Shown here one piece after another: positions 7,881 through 18,444 of a stretch of DNA of 64,000 bases. The position numbers were made by a program, and so were the translations under genes. Origin of the DNA: Actinomyces succiniciruminis (GTDB taxonomy: Bacteria; Actinomycetota; Actinomycetes; Actinomycetales; Actinomycetaceae); assembly GCF_900002405.1 (NCBI RefSeq), contig NZ_LK995542.1, positions 86,449-150,448 of the forward strand, given 5' to 3'. The notes below the pieces were generated by a model. That model searched no databases, was not told the DNA's origin, and was given only the letters and a program-made list of their open reading frames with translations. How positions within the stretch are numbered: position 1 is the stretch's first letter; the number at the start of each line of letters is the position of its first letter.

Positions 7881-8897
7881 ATGCCTGCCAGCGGTCACGA
7901 CGTCACCCAGTCCGACGTCGCCGCAGCTGCCGGAGTCTCACGCAGCCTTGTCTCCCTGGCACTGAGCGGCTCCCCCAAGGTTGCCGACGAGACCCGCGCG
8001 CACATCATGCAGGTGGCCGCGACTCTCGGCTACCGCATCAATACGGCGGCGTCCGCGCTGGCGCGCCAGCGCTCGTCCACGATCGGCCTGGTACTGCCCA
8101 ACCTCCGCAACGCCTTCTTCGAGCAGGTCTCGCGCTCACTCGACGACGCCGCCGCCGCACAGGGGCTCACCGTCTTCGTCACCGTCGGCGCCCAGGACCA
8201 GGAGCGCCTGCACCGGGCGATCAACTCCCTGCTGGGCGTGCGGGTACTCGGCATGATCCTGGTATCCCCGTGGCTGACGGATGAGCAGCTGGTGGCGCTG
8301 GGAGACGAGGCTCCGACATGTTTGATCGGTCGGCGCACGCCCGGCGGGCACGTCGACGCCGTCCACATCGACGAGCAGCTCGCCGCCGAGCAGATCGTCT
8401 CCCACCTGGACGCCCAGGGAGTCAACTCCCTGGGGTACGTGGCCCCCAGGATCGGCGACGACGCCTCCCGCCTGGCCCGCGAGCGCGCCCTGGCCCGGGC
8501 CGCCCACAAGGTGGGACTCACGCTGACCACCGAGGAGGCGAGCACCGACGACGCCGGCGCCGCCATCCGGCGCCTGCTGAGCGTCGGCACCCCGCAGATG
8601 GGCCTGATCGCCCACAATGACATGCTCGCCATCGACGCCGTCGCCGTGCTGCGGGAGCTGGGACACGAGGGCGGGGGCCGCGTCCCGCTGGCCTCCTACG
8701 ACAACACCTACCTGGCCCGGCGGGCGGAGTTCGCCCTCACCAGCCTGAATCAGCCCGATCAGGAGATGGCTCAGGCGGCGGTGCGGCTCGTCGTCGAGCG
8801 CGCCGCCGCCCTCGCCCGTCGTCCCGACGCCCCGCCCCCGCCTGAGGACATCCGGGCCGCCGGCCGACTGGTCATCCGCACCTCCTCCACCGGCTGA
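7881..8897 (+). CDS. LacI-family transcriptional regulator
   Basis: 338 residues with an N-terminal helix-turn-helix (TQSDVAAAAGVSRSLVSLAL, about 9-28) and a sugar-binding effector domain. Its recognition helix S-R-S-L-V-S-L-A-L is nearly that of the LacI protein at 1214, and the two share I-T-Y-N-D/I-A-H-N-D and S-Y-D-N-T blocks, so they are close paralogues. ATG 7881 follows AGGAGGG at ideal spacing; translation from the open frame upstream at 7827 is unlikely. It is divergent from the alcohol dehydrogenase. Effector unknown. Confidence 0.85.
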   Translation: MPASGHDVTQSDVAAAAGVSRSLVSLALSGSPKVADETRAHIMQVAATLGYRINTAASALARQRSSTIGLVLPNLRNAFFEQVSRSLDDAAAAQGLTVFVTVGAQDQERLHRAINSLLGVRVLGMILVSPWLTDEQLVALGDEAPTCLIGRRTPGGHVDAVHIDEQLAAEQIVSHLDAQGVNSLGYVAPRIGDDASRLARERALARAAHKVGLTLTTEEASTDDAGAAIRRLLSVGTPQMGLIAHNDMLAIDAVAVLRELGHEGGGRVPLASYDNTYLARRAEFALTSLNQPDQEMAQAAVRLVVERAAALARRPDAPPPPEDIRAAGRLVIRTSSTG

Positions 8898-8956
8898 CTC
8901 GTCGGCCCGGGCTTGCCCCGGACCGCGCACCCGGCACACACGTGTCGAGGTCGGCC

Positions 8957-9025
8957 GACGGTAACGTCAACCGACCTCGGTACGTAAGATCAACCGACCT
9001 CGATACGTAAGATCAACCGATCTCG
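8957..9025. repeat. Three tandem 23-bp repeats in a convergent gap
   Basis: Units at 8957-8979, 8980-9002 and 9003-9025 share the frame of TACGTAAGATCAACCGACCTCG with a few changes in the first. The segment CGAGGTCGG (8946-8954) just before the array is complementary to CCGACCTCG at the end of each of the first two units, so hairpins can form. The array sits between the ends of two convergent genes and may terminate both. Confidence 0.75.
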
Positions 9026-9041
9026 GTGAGGGGAGGGCGAC

Positions 9042-10658
9042 TCAGCTGTACTCCCGCTCAAAGCGCTCCTCCAGCTCCTCCAGGGAGTCGTACTTCGTCT
9101 CGGGCACGAACTTGATGTAGAAGAGCAGCGAGAGCACGTTGATCAGGCAGAACACCAGGTAGGTGCCCGCGCCGCCGAGCCTCTCCATCATGATCGGGAA
9201 GACGATCGAGACGATGGCGTTGGCGATCCACAGGGCGCCGACCGCCAGGCCCATCGCGGTGCCGCGAATCTTGCTGGGGAAGATCTCCGCGACCAGCACC
9301 CAGGTGACCGTGCCGGACTGCTTGGCGAACACGAAGAGGCTGACGATGATCAGTACCAGGAAGGGTGCAAAGGTCGGGGCGCCGACGATGTCGCCGTCGG
9401 CGTTCTGGTAGGGCTGGATCAGGAAGTAGAACACCGCGGCCAACAGGCCCAGGGAGATCACGATGCTGGTCTCCTGGTAGATGCCGACGTGGCGGCGGGC
9501 GAACTTGGTGACCAGCCACAGGCCCACGGCCGAGCCGATGAAGGACACGCCGCCCGAGACCACGTTCAGCGAAATGGCGTCGCTCATGGGCAACCCGGCG
9601 GCGGCGAGCACCTTCGGGGTGTAGTACATGGCGGTGTTGATGCCGGTCAGTTGGTCGGCCAGCCCCAGGATGATGCCGATGATGAGCAGGTGACGCGTCC
9701 ACTTGGTGTTCCAGATCTGGGACAGCCTCCACTTCTCCTGATTGGCCTCCTTGCGCTGGATCTGAAGCATCTCGTCGATCTCGTCGGCGATGGGACCGTC
9801 CTTTTCCTCATTGCGCACCCGTTTGAGGGAACCGATGGCCTCCGGAATGCGCAGGTTGGCCACATACCAGCGCGACGACTCCGGCATGAGCCGGATGCCG
9901 ATCCACAGGGCGACGGCCGGGATCGAGGCCAGCACCAGCATGTAGCGCCAGGTCGTGCCGTTGCCGGACGTCGCCACGACATTGGCCAGGTTCTGCACGC
10001 TCTCCCAGGCGACGGTCTCTCCCGCCTGGGCGACCGTCTCACCGGCCGAGTTGACGACATCGCCCGCCACCGTGATCTCCGGGCCGCCGCGGACCTGCGC
10101 CAGGATGGCATTCATGGAGTAGGCGAGGAACTGACCGAAGACGATCATCATCTGGTCCACGGCCACCAGGGTGCCGCGGATCCGCTTGGGGGCGGTCTCA
10201 CCGAGGAACACCGGGACCGTGGCCGAGGCGCCGCCGACGGCGAAGCCGAGGATGATGCGGAAGCCGTACAGGATCCAGATGTTCGGGGAGAGGGTGCAGC
10301 CCAGGGCGCCGATCAGGAAGATTATCGCCAACATGGTGATGTTGTGCCGCCGCCCGTACTTGTCGGAGAGCTTGCCACCGAGCGAGGCACCCAGGGCCGC
10401 GCCGATGCACAGCAGCCCGCCGATCCAACCCTCCTCCGTCGTTGTCAGGGCCAGGCCGTCCGCCGCGTGTGGCAGGTGCATGTACGGCAGGGCACCGGAT
10501 ATGACGCCGGTGTCGTAGCCGAAGAGCAGGGATCCCAGGGTCGCGACGACAGCGATCGCGCCGAGCGAGCGCTTCTTGCCCGACGGCGGGGTCTGGTCGA
10601 CCAGCTCCTGGATCTTCTCGCGGCTGTAGTCACTGGCCGCGAGTGGGGTTGAGGACAT
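9042..10658 (-). CDS. Sugar-porter MFS permease (second copy)
   Basis: 538 residues, twelve transmembrane helices with G-Y-D-T-G-V-I-S-G, L-S-D-K-Y-G-R-R, P-E-S-S-R-W and the C-terminal P-E-T-K sugar-porter motifs. It is plainly a paralogue of the permease at 3610, sharing the N-terminal TPPSGKK/TPPSGKH segment and the first periplasmic loop. ATG 10658 has AAAGGAGATCACT before it; the frame is open far upstream but that region belongs to other genes. It is last in the operon running from 13745. Two permeases in one locus suggest different stereoisomers or affinities. Confidence 0.87.
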   Translation of the reverse strand: MSSTPLAASDYSREKIQELVDQTPPSGKKRSLGAIAVVATLGSLLFGYDTGVISGALPYMHLPHAADGLALTTTEEGWIGGLLCIGAALGASLGGKLSDKYGRRHNITMLAIIFLIGALGCTLSPNIWILYGFRIILGFAVGGASATVPVFLGETAPKRIRGTLVAVDQMMIVFGQFLAYSMNAILAQVRGGPEITVAGDVVNSAGETVAQAGETVAWESVQNLANVVATSGNGTTWRYMLVLASIPAVALWIGIRLMPESSRWYVANLRIPEAIGSLKRVRNEEKDGPIADEIDEMLQIQRKEANQEKWRLSQIWNTKWTRHLLIIGIILGLADQLTGINTAMYYTPKVLAAAGLPMSDAISLNVVSGGVSFIGSAVGLWLVTKFARRHVGIYQETSIVISLGLLAAVFYFLIQPYQNADGDIVGAPTFAPFLVLIIVSLFVFAKQSGTVTWVLVAEIFPSKIRGTAMGLAVGALWIANAIVSIVFPIMMERLGGAGTYLVFCLINVLSLLFYIKFVPETKYDSLEELEERFEREYS

Positions 10659-10760
10659 AGTGATCTCCTTTAGGGTCCTGCCGCCTTCGGCAGGTGAGGG
10701 GACGCGCCGAGAAAAGTCTGGGGCCCACCACCGTCCATCGAGACGGCGGAGGGGAGGGAG

Positions 10761-10799
10761 CGGGCCGGCCGCCTCGCGGCGCAGGAAGCGGCCGGCCCG
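10761..10799 (-). terminator. Strong hairpin between the TIM-barrel gene and the MFS gene
   Basis: CGGGCCGGCCGC (10761-10772) and GCGGCCGGCCCG (10788-10799) pair over 12 bp. A smaller 7-bp hairpin (10677-10694) lies closer to the permease. Together they may reduce read-through into the permease gene. Confidence 0.45.
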
Positions 10800-10804
10800 G
10801 TGGA

Positions 10805-11677
10805 TCAGGCGCCGAGTTCCTGAGTCAAACGCTCCAGCGCGGCCTTGTTGTATTCGTCGGCCCACTCGTGCCAGCCGAAGATGCACACGGACATGATGCC
10901 GTCGAACTTCACCTCGCGCAGCGTCGCGAAGACCTGCTCCCAGGGGACCTCGCCGTTGCCGATCGCATTGTGCTGGTGGACGGTGACGTCGGCACCCGGG
11001 GGGTTGATGATGTACCGGTTGCCATCGTTGATGCGGTGGTTGAAGCCGTCGGAGACGTGCACCTCCCGGAGCTTGCCGGCGGCCGCGGCGGTCCGGATCA
11101 TCCGGTCGGCGTCGCCGACGCCGTCGGACAGGTGGAAGGTGTGCGGGCAGCAGTACTCGTAACCGAGCCAGTCCTTGTCCACGCTGCGGACGAGTTCGAG
11201 GGCCCGATCGTGCAGCTCCACGAAGTCGTAGGGGTGCGCCTCCATGTTGAGCCGGATGCCGTACTTCTCGAAGTGCGGGATCAGTTCCTCGATGGACTTG
11301 TACCACTGCTGCTCGGAGCGGCTGGCGCGATTGCGGTCGCCGGAGAACTCCGAGACGATGTCGCGCACGTCCAGGGCGTCGGCCAGTTCCAGCAGGCGCC
11401 GCCAGTTGCGCACCTGCGCCTGCCGTTCGACCTCATCGGGCGAGGACCAGTTGAACACGGGGTTCAGCGTGCGGACCTTGACGCCCGAGGCCTTCTCCGC
11501 CTGCTTGAGCTCGGCGATGAAGGCCCGGTCGGCCTTGGGGTAGTGGTGCCAGAGGTGGAACTCGTTGTTCGGCGAGAGCTCCACGTACTTGAACCCGAGC
11601 TCCGCGGCCTTGTGCAGCGTGTCCGCTGTGGACATGGTCAGGTAATACATGTTCGGGTCTAGTGCGATATCGACCAT
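10805..11677 (-). CDS. TIM-barrel sugar phosphate isomerase/epimerase-like protein
   Basis: 290 residues of the xylose-isomerase-like TIM-barrel superfamily (IolE/IolH/IolI relatives). Acidic metal ligands are visible in M-E-A-H-P-Y-D and S-E-F-S-G-D, and H-V-S-D-G and the final C-I-F-G-W-H-E-W block are typical barrel strands. AAGGAGAGG precedes ATG 11677. It follows iolG by 36 bases in the same operon. An inosose isomerase (IolI-type) or epimerase role is plausible, but the exact reaction cannot be assigned from sequence. Confidence 0.78.
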   Translation of the reverse strand: MVDIALDPNMYYLTMSTADTLHKAAELGFKYVELSPNNEFHLWHHYPKADRAFIAELKQAEKASGVKVRTLNPVFNWSSPDEVERQAQVRNWRRLLELADALDVRDIVSEFSGDRNRASRSEQQWYKSIEELIPHFEKYGIRLNMEAHPYDFVELHDRALELVRSVDKDWLGYEYCCPHTFHLSDGVGDADRMIRTAAAAGKLREVHVSDGFNHRINDGNRYIINPPGADVTVHQHNAIGNGEVPWEQVFATLREVKFDGIMSVCIFGWHEWADEYNKAALERLTQELGA

Positions 11678-11713
11678 TAGGCCTCTCCTTTCCGTCGGTC
11701 TTCCCGGCTGTCG

Positions 11714-12724
11714 TCAGGCGTAGAAGTCTGGCCTGTCGATGAGAGTGACGTCCACCAGCGGGGAGGTCTCGTCCTCCAGGGAGGCGACGGCGGCGTCGAC
11801 GACGGAGGTGGCGGCGTAGCCGTCCCAGGAGGTCGAGCCGGTGTGCTCGTCGCGGGCGACGGCGTTGATCCACTCCTGGAACTCCCGGTTGAAGGCCCCC
11901 TGGAAGCGATCGATGTGCGACTGGCACATGGCGTTGCGGTTGCCGTGGGCGTCGCGGATGTGGATCTTCTCCTGGTCACCCAGGCGCACCGCCGCGGTCT
12001 CGAGCACGAGCTCGCACTCGATGGAGTAGGCCCACTGGAGGTTGACGTTGACCTCGTCGTCGATGCGCACGCCGGACTCGGTGTACATGACCACCACGAC
12101 CGGGTCGATCAGGTGCTCGAAGCGATGGGTGGTGGACTTCGGGCGCTCGACGCGCACCTTGACGATCTCCTCCCCCAGCAGCCAGCGCATGGTGTCGATC
12201 TCGTGGATCGCGGTGTCGTCGATGGCCATGCGCGAGGTGTAGGACTCCGGGACGGAGGGGTTGCGGTGGCGGTTGTGGACCAGCAGCGCCTGGCCGTTCT
12301 CGCCCGCCTCCAGCACCGCCTTCATCTCGTTGTAGGCGGCGTCGAAGCGGCGCATGAAGCCGACGGTGACCAGCTTCTTGCCGGCCTTCTGCTCGGCCTC
12401 CATGATCTTGATGCAGTCCTCGGCGGTGGTGGCCAGGGGCTTCTCGCACAGGACGTACTTGCCGGCCTCGATGCACTTGATGACGTCGGGGGCGTGGACC
12501 TTGCCGAAGGTGGCGATGACGACGGCGTCGACCTCGGGGTCATTGATCAGCTCGTCGGAGGTGTCGTAGGCCTTGGCGCCGTAGGGCTCGGCGGCGGAGA
12601 CGGCGGCGTCGTGGTTGATGTCCGCCACGGCGACGATCTTGCCTCCGGACAGCTCGTTCGTGATGCGGGCGAGGTGGGCGCGGCCCATGCCGCCGGCGCC
12701 GATGAGACCAATACGAACGGTCAT
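11714..12724 (-). CDS. iolG: Inositol 2-dehydrogenase-like Gfo/Idh/MocA oxidoreductase
   Basis: 336 residues. The N-terminal NAD-binding motif is I-G-L-I-G-A-G-G-M-G, the lysine of C-E-K-P-L-A near residue 96 is the family's catalytic Lys, and D-T-A-I-H-E-I-D-T-M-R-W-L-L-G supplies the conserved Asp and His. This arrangement matches inositol dehydrogenases that oxidise myo-inositol to scyllo-inosose. ATG 12724 is chosen because family alignment begins there, although the frame is open to 13030. It lies between two TIM-barrel genes. Another good IolG candidate is at 22779, so the division of labour is open. Confidence 0.82.
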   Translation of the reverse strand: MTVRIGLIGAGGMGRAHLARITNELSGGKIVAVADINHDAAVSAAEPYGAKAYDTSDELINDPEVDAVVIATFGKVHAPDVIKCIEAGKYVLCEKPLATTAEDCIKIMEAEQKAGKKLVTVGFMRRFDAAYNEMKAVLEAGENGQALLVHNRHRNPSVPESYTSRMAIDDTAIHEIDTMRWLLGEEIVKVRVERPKSTTHRFEHLIDPVVVVMYTESGVRIDDEVNVNLQWAYSIECELVLETAAVRLGDQEKIHIRDAHGNRNAMCQSHIDRFQGAFNREFQEWINAVARDEHTGSTSWDGYAATSVVDAAVASLEDETSPLVDVTLIDRPDFYA

Positions 12725-12803
12725 GATTGCTCTCTTCCTTGAGAATCGTGTGGATGTATTGATGGTTCTGTGGTGCGTCCCCGGTGGGGCCGCCGGATGG
12801 TGG

Positions 12804-13745
12804 TCAGGCCAGACCCAGGCCGCACTCGGCCAGGTACTTGCGCATGTTGATGGCGTTGGGCTTGGGGAAGGACGGCTCGCAGGGGTAGCAGTCCTGCTCG
12901 CAGATGCAGTAGATCGGCTTGTCGAGCTCGGCGAGCGCGTCCACGAAGGCGTGCATCTCCGGCAGGCCGGCGGGCGGGCAGACCGAGGCCCCCTTGGTGA
13001 CGGCCTCACCGAAGGGCCAGTCCTTCTCATGGGCCTCCCGGGTGATGTCCTCGTCGAAGGCCTTGATGTGCACGTAGGTGATGCGCTCGGGGTACTTCTT
13101 GCACAGCTCGACGGGGTCGCCGCCTCCGTAGACCACGTGGCCGGAGTCCAGGCACAGGTTGACGTACTTGGGATCCGTCGCGTCGAAGATGCGGGCGATC
13201 TCCTCGGGGGTCTCGATGTGCGAGTCGCCGTGGGGGTGCAGCACCATCTTCAGGCCGTACTCGTCCAGCAGCATCTGCCCCAGGGCGTTGGCGTGCTCCA
13301 CGTACAGCTTCCAGGCGTCGTCGGACAGGACGCGGTCGTCGGTCCACTCCCAGGTCTTGTCATCGCGGTACAGCGGGGGCAGGTGGACCATGTACTCGGC
13401 GCCGACGGCGGCATGGGTCTCGGCGATCTCACGGAAGTGACGCAGCGTCTCGGGCCAGGCCTCGGCCTTGTGCAGGATGCCCCAGCCGGTTCCGGCGACG
13501 ACCCGCATGCCGTACTCGTCGCACCACTTCTGCAGCTCCTTGGGGTCGGTGGGGAAATAGCCCCACGGCCCGGTCTCGATGACTTCGAAGCCCGCCTCGG
13601 CCATCTCCTGCCAGGCCTGGCGCGGATCCATCTGCTTCGGGTCGTCGGCGAACCACACGCCCCACTGGTCGGGGCAGACGCCGATGGTGAGCTTGGAGTA
13701 CTTCGGATCGTTGGTGTTGACAGCCTTTGAGGCGGTTGACGTCAT
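12804..13745 (-). CDS. TIM-barrel sugar isomerase/epimerase (IolE-related)
   Basis: 313 residues beginning at ATG 13745 with CAGGAG before it. The fold is shown by G-V-C-P-D-Q-W-G-V-W, H-P-H-G-D-S-H-I-E, N-L-C-L-D-S-G-H and V-H-I-K-A-F-D-E-D, giving Glu/Asp/His metal ligands. It resembles inosose dehydratases and related epimerases but lacks the full I-A-W-x-N-D-D signature, so I leave the reaction open. First gene of a four-gene minus-strand operon (this gene, iolG, TIM barrel, MFS) preceded by its own operator. Confidence 0.78.
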   Translation of the reverse strand: MTSTASKAVNTNDPKYSKLTIGVCPDQWGVWFADDPKQMDPRQAWQEMAEAGFEVIETGPWGYFPTDPKELQKWCDEYGMRVVAGTGWGILHKAEAWPETLRHFREIAETHAAVGAEYMVHLPPLYRDDKTWEWTDDRVLSDDAWKLYVEHANALGQMLLDEYGLKMVLHPHGDSHIETPEEIARIFDATDPKYVNLCLDSGHVVYGGGDPVELCKKYPERITYVHIKAFDEDITREAHEKDWPFGEAVTKGASVCPPAGLPEMHAFVDALAELDKPIYCICEQDCYPCEPSFPKPNAINMRKYLAECGLGLA

Positions 13746-13861
13746 TGTCGCTCCTGAGAGTTCTGATCGATTTCGCGGGCCGGGGCTGGGACCCGGCCCG
13801 GCCGCCCGAATCGTTTCGGACAATTACGAGTGTAACGAGTCCAACCCCAAAACACCAGAGG

Positions 13862-13875
13862 TTTGTACGGACAAA
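13862..13875. promoter_or_regulatory. Inositol operator before the TIM-barrel/iolG/MFS operon
   Basis: TTTGT-ACGG-ACAAA, about 117 bp upstream of ATG 13745 on the minus strand, just before a possible promoter (CTGGTG, 18 bp, TACACT). Confidence 0.55.
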
Positions 13876-13928
13876 TTTCATGGAATGCGGGATCGCGCCA
13901 CCACCCCGCGAACCGGCGGGCAAACGGC

Positions 13929-13962
13929 GCGCCCCCGCAGCAGCAGGCCGCTGCGGGGGCGC
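13929..13962 (-). terminator. Terminator hairpin after iolA
   Basis: GCGCCCCCGCAGC (13929-13941) and GCTGCGGGGGCGC (13950-13962) form a perfect 13-bp stem with an 8-nt loop, 32 bases past the iolA stop. It separates the iolC-A operon from the operon that begins at 13745. Confidence 0.65.
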
Positions 13963-13993
13963 ACGCACAGGGACCGCGCCCCGCGTTCGTGGG

Positions 13994-15514
<1,521 letters not shown>

Positions 15515-15567
15515 CACTGACTCCTTGGGATCTTGTTCAGGTGTTCTTCCGATACTGGGGCCGCCGT

Positions 15568-17475
15568 TCACAGGTAGTGGCGCTGCGGCTTGCGGTCCTC
15601 GACGTACTGCGCGTAGGCCTTCTGCGTGGACTCCAGGTTGGAGACGCTGGAGACCACCACGTCCCACCACGAGGAGGCGGGCGGGTTCGGGCCGTACAGG
15701 TCGGTCTCGATGTGGATCATCGCCGCTTCCTCGCCGGCATGCGCCTGCGCGTAGGCCTCCTTGAACTCCGCGATCGTGCTGACCCGGTAGACCTTCAGGC
15801 CCCAGGACTCGGCGTTCGCGGCGATGTCGACGCCGGCGATCTTGTCCTCGTCCTGCAGGTGGCCGCCCCGCCCGCGCTGGCGGTACTTGGTGCCGAAGCG
15901 CTGGGAGCCGTGCGACTCGGAAAGGGAGCCGATGGAGGCGAAGCCGTAGTTCTGCAGCAGCACGTAGATGACCTTGATGCCCTCCTGGGCCACGGTGGCC
16001 AGCTCCATGGGGAGCATCTGGTAGGTGCCGTCGCCGACGATGGAGACGACCTCGCTGTCCGGCCGGGCGAGCTTGACGCCCAGGGCGGCCGGGATCTCGT
16101 AGCCCATGCAGGAGAAGGCGTACTCGACGTGGTACTGGATGGGGGTCTTGGCCTGCCACAGGGCCTGGAGGTCACCGGGCATGGAGCCGGCGGCGTTGAT
16201 GACCACGTCCTCGTCCCCGAGCAGCTCGTTGAGGGCGCCGAAGACCTCGGTCTGGGCGGGCAGGGGTTCGTGGCCCAGGTGGTAGCACTTGTCGGTGGCG
16301 GCGAACCAGGCCTCCCGCTCGCGGGCGATCTCCTCGGTGTAGGCCGGCTCCACGTGGTAGTCGGCCAGGGCGTCGGTCAGGGCCACGAGCGCCTCGCGGG
16401 CGTCGGCCACGACCATCTCGGCGCTCTCCTTGGCGGCGTCGAAGGCGGCGACGTTGACGTTGACGAACTTGACTTCGGGGTTCTTGAACTGAGTCTTTGA
16501 GGCAGTCGTGAAGTCGGAGTAGCGGGTGCCCACACCGATGATCAGATCGGCCTTGTCCGCCAGGTGGTTTCCGGAGTCGCCACCGGTGGAGCCCACGCCG
16601 CCGACGGCGCAGGGGTGGTCGAAGTTGATCGCGCCCTTGCCGGCCTGGGTGTCGGCCACCGGGATGCCAGTGGCGGTGGCGAAGGCGCGCAGCTGCTCTG
16701 AGGCCTCGGAGTAGATGGCCCCACCGCCGGCGATCAACAGCGGCCGCTTGGCGCCGCGGATGAGCGCGACGGCGCGCTCCAGGGCGGCCGGCTCGGGCAC
16801 GGGGCGGCGCACGTGCCACACGCGCTTGCGGAAGAACTCGATCGGCCAGTCGTGCGCCTCGGCCTGCACGTCCTGGGGCATGGCAATGGTGACGGCGCCG
16901 GTGTCGGCCGGGTCGGTGAGCACGCGCATGGCGTTCAGCAGCGAGGGGATCAGTTGCTCGGGGCGGTTGATGCGGTCGAAGAACCGGGACACGGGCCGGA
17001 ACGCGTCGTTAACCGTGATGTCCAGGGTGGTGGGATCCTCCAGCTGCTGGAGCACCGGGTCGGGCACACGGGTGGCGAACTGGTCGGAGGGGAACAGCAG
17101 CACGGGCAGGCGGTTGGTGGTGGCCAGGGCCGCACCGGTGACCATGTTGAGCGAGCCGGGGCCGATGGAGGCGGTGCACATGTAAGTCTGCAGCCGGTTC
17201 TTCGTCTTGGCGTAGGCGGCCGCGGCGTGCACCTGGCCCTGCTCGTTGCGGGGCATGATGTAGGGCATCGGCTCCTCGCCCTCCAGGGGGGCCACCTCGT
17301 TCTGCAAGAGTGCCTGGCCGATGCCGGCGACATTGCCGTGTCCGAAGATTCCGAAGGCCCCGGCGATCAGCCGCTGCTCGACACCGTCGCGCTCGGAGTA
17401 CTGGTTGGACAGGAAACGGATGGTCGCCTGGGCGACGGTCAGGCGGATGGTGCCTGCATAGGCTTCGTTGCTCAT
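15568..17475 (-). CDS. iolD: 3D-(3,5/4)-trihydroxycyclohexane-1,2-dione hydrolase (ThDP enzyme)
   Basis: 635 residues, the usual IolD size. The thiamine diphosphate enzyme hydrolyses the cyclic diketone to 5-deoxy-D-glucuronate, opening the inositol ring. The N-terminal half shows the acetolactate-synthase-like G-H-G-N-V-A-G-I-G and C-T-A-S-I-G-P-G; the C-terminal ThDP site has G-D-G-T-Y followed by Q-N-Y-G-F-A-S-I-G, matching IolD. ATG 17475 is 82 bases after the iolB stop in the same direction. Confidence 0.93.
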   Translation of the reverse strand: MSNEAYAGTIRLTVAQATIRFLSNQYSERDGVEQRLIAGAFGIFGHGNVAGIGQALLQNEVAPLEGEEPMPYIMPRNEQGQVHAAAAYAKTKNRLQTYMCTASIGPGSLNMVTGAALATTNRLPVLLFPSDQFATRVPDPVLQQLEDPTTLDITVNDAFRPVSRFFDRINRPEQLIPSLLNAMRVLTDPADTGAVTIAMPQDVQAEAHDWPIEFFRKRVWHVRRPVPEPAALERAVALIRGAKRPLLIAGGGAIYSEASEQLRAFATATGIPVADTQAGKGAINFDHPCAVGGVGSTGGDSGNHLADKADLIIGVGTRYSDFTTASKTQFKNPEVKFVNVNVAAFDAAKESAEMVVADAREALVALTDALADYHVEPAYTEEIAREREAWFAATDKCYHLGHEPLPAQTEVFGALNELLGDEDVVINAAGSMPGDLQALWQAKTPIQYHVEYAFSCMGYEIPAALGVKLARPDSEVVSIVGDGTYQMLPMELATVAQEGIKVIYVLLQNYGFASIGSLSESHGSQRFGTKYRQRGRGGHLQDEDKIAGVDIAANAESWGLKVYRVSTIAEFKEAYAQAHAGEEAAMIHIETDLYGPNPPASSWWDVVVSSVSNLESTQKAYAQYVEDRKPQRHYL

Positions 17476-17556
17476 GTGTCTGTCTTCTCTTCTGTGTCGA
17501 CTTGGACGTTCTTGGGTTGTCTTGAGAATTTCAACAATGGGGTGCCGACGAACGGC

Positions 17557-18444
17557 TCAGTGGGTCATGGGCAGCCGCGGGTCGACCTCCTGGTCCTCCC
17601 AGGTGCCGCGGATCCAGTGGTGGGCGGGGTCGTCGGGGGCGAGCCAGACCAGATCCTCGGCCGGGCCGGCCATAACGTTGAGGTAGTACATGTCGTAGCC
17701 GGGTGCGGCCACGCACGGCCCGTGGTAGCCGTAGGGCACCAGGGCGACGTCACCCTGGTGCACCTCGGTGCACAGGTCGATGGGGCGATCCGGACTGGAG
17801 GAGTAGGTGCGGTGCAGCCCGAAGCCGGGGGTGCCGTCCGGAGCGGTGCGGATCTCGAAGTAGTAGATCTCCTCCAGTTCGCGCTCGTCGGCGGAGGCGA
17901 CCTCGTGCTTGTGAGCCGGGTAGGAGGACCAGTTGCCCCCGGGGGTGAGCACCTCGCAGCACAGCAGGTGCGATGTCTCCACGCCGTTGTTCAGCGCGTA
18001 GTTGTTCACTTGGCGGGAGCAGTCTCCCGCGCCGCGCAGATCGGTGCGCACCTGGTCGCGGCCGTAGTAGGCCACCGGCAGGTCCCGGGAGGCCACGGCG
18101 GCGGGCAGGGCGAAGCGTCCACGCCCGTGGGAGGTGAGGGTGAAGGTCTTGCCGCGCGGCACATACAGGTAGTCGGTGACTTCCTCGAACACGCCGGTCC
18201 GGCCGGCGAGCTCATAGCTCCGACCATCCACCAGGACGGTGGCGGCTCCCTCCAGGGGCAGCACCAGCAGTTCGCTTTCGCCGGTTTCCAACGTGGTGGA
18301 GCGCTCCGGGGCGAGCACGCATACGCGCAGCCCGGAGTAGGTCCAGCCGGCACGGGCGGGGTCGACGTCGACGGTGAGGGTGTCGTGGCCGGAGGTGCCG
18401 GCGGGCACGTAGATGTCAGCGGTGGTGAGGGCGGTGTTGTTCAT
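17557..18444 (-). CDS. iolB: 5-deoxy-glucuronate isomerase
   Basis: 295 residues with a bicupin fold, converting 5-deoxy-D-glucuronate to 2-deoxy-5-keto-D-gluconate. Metal-binding His residues are visible in P-A-H-K-H-E near residue 180 and Y-G-Y-H-G-P near residue 240; the C-terminal W-I-R-G-T-W block is typical of IolB. Its ATG overlaps the stop of the upstream aldolase-like gene by four bases (ATGA), so translation is coupled. Confidence 0.92.
   Translation of the reverse strand: MNNTALTTADIYVPAGTSGHDTLTVDVDPARAGWTYSGLRVCVLAPERSTTLETGESELLVLPLEGAATVLVDGRSYELAGRTGVFEEVTDYLYVPRGKTFTLTSHGRGRFALPAAVASRDLPVAYYGRDQVRTDLRGAGDCSRQVNNYALNNGVETSHLLCCEVLTPGGNWSSYPAHKHEVASADERELEEIYYFEIRTAPDGTPGFGLHRTYSSSPDRPIDLCTEVHQGDVALVPYGYHGPCVAAPGYDMYYLNVMAGPAEDLVWLAPDDPAHHWIRGTWEDQEVDPRLPMTH

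Noticed and set aside
8957-9025. A mini CRISPR array.
   Set aside because: The repeats are directly adjacent with no spacers, and no cas gene is present.
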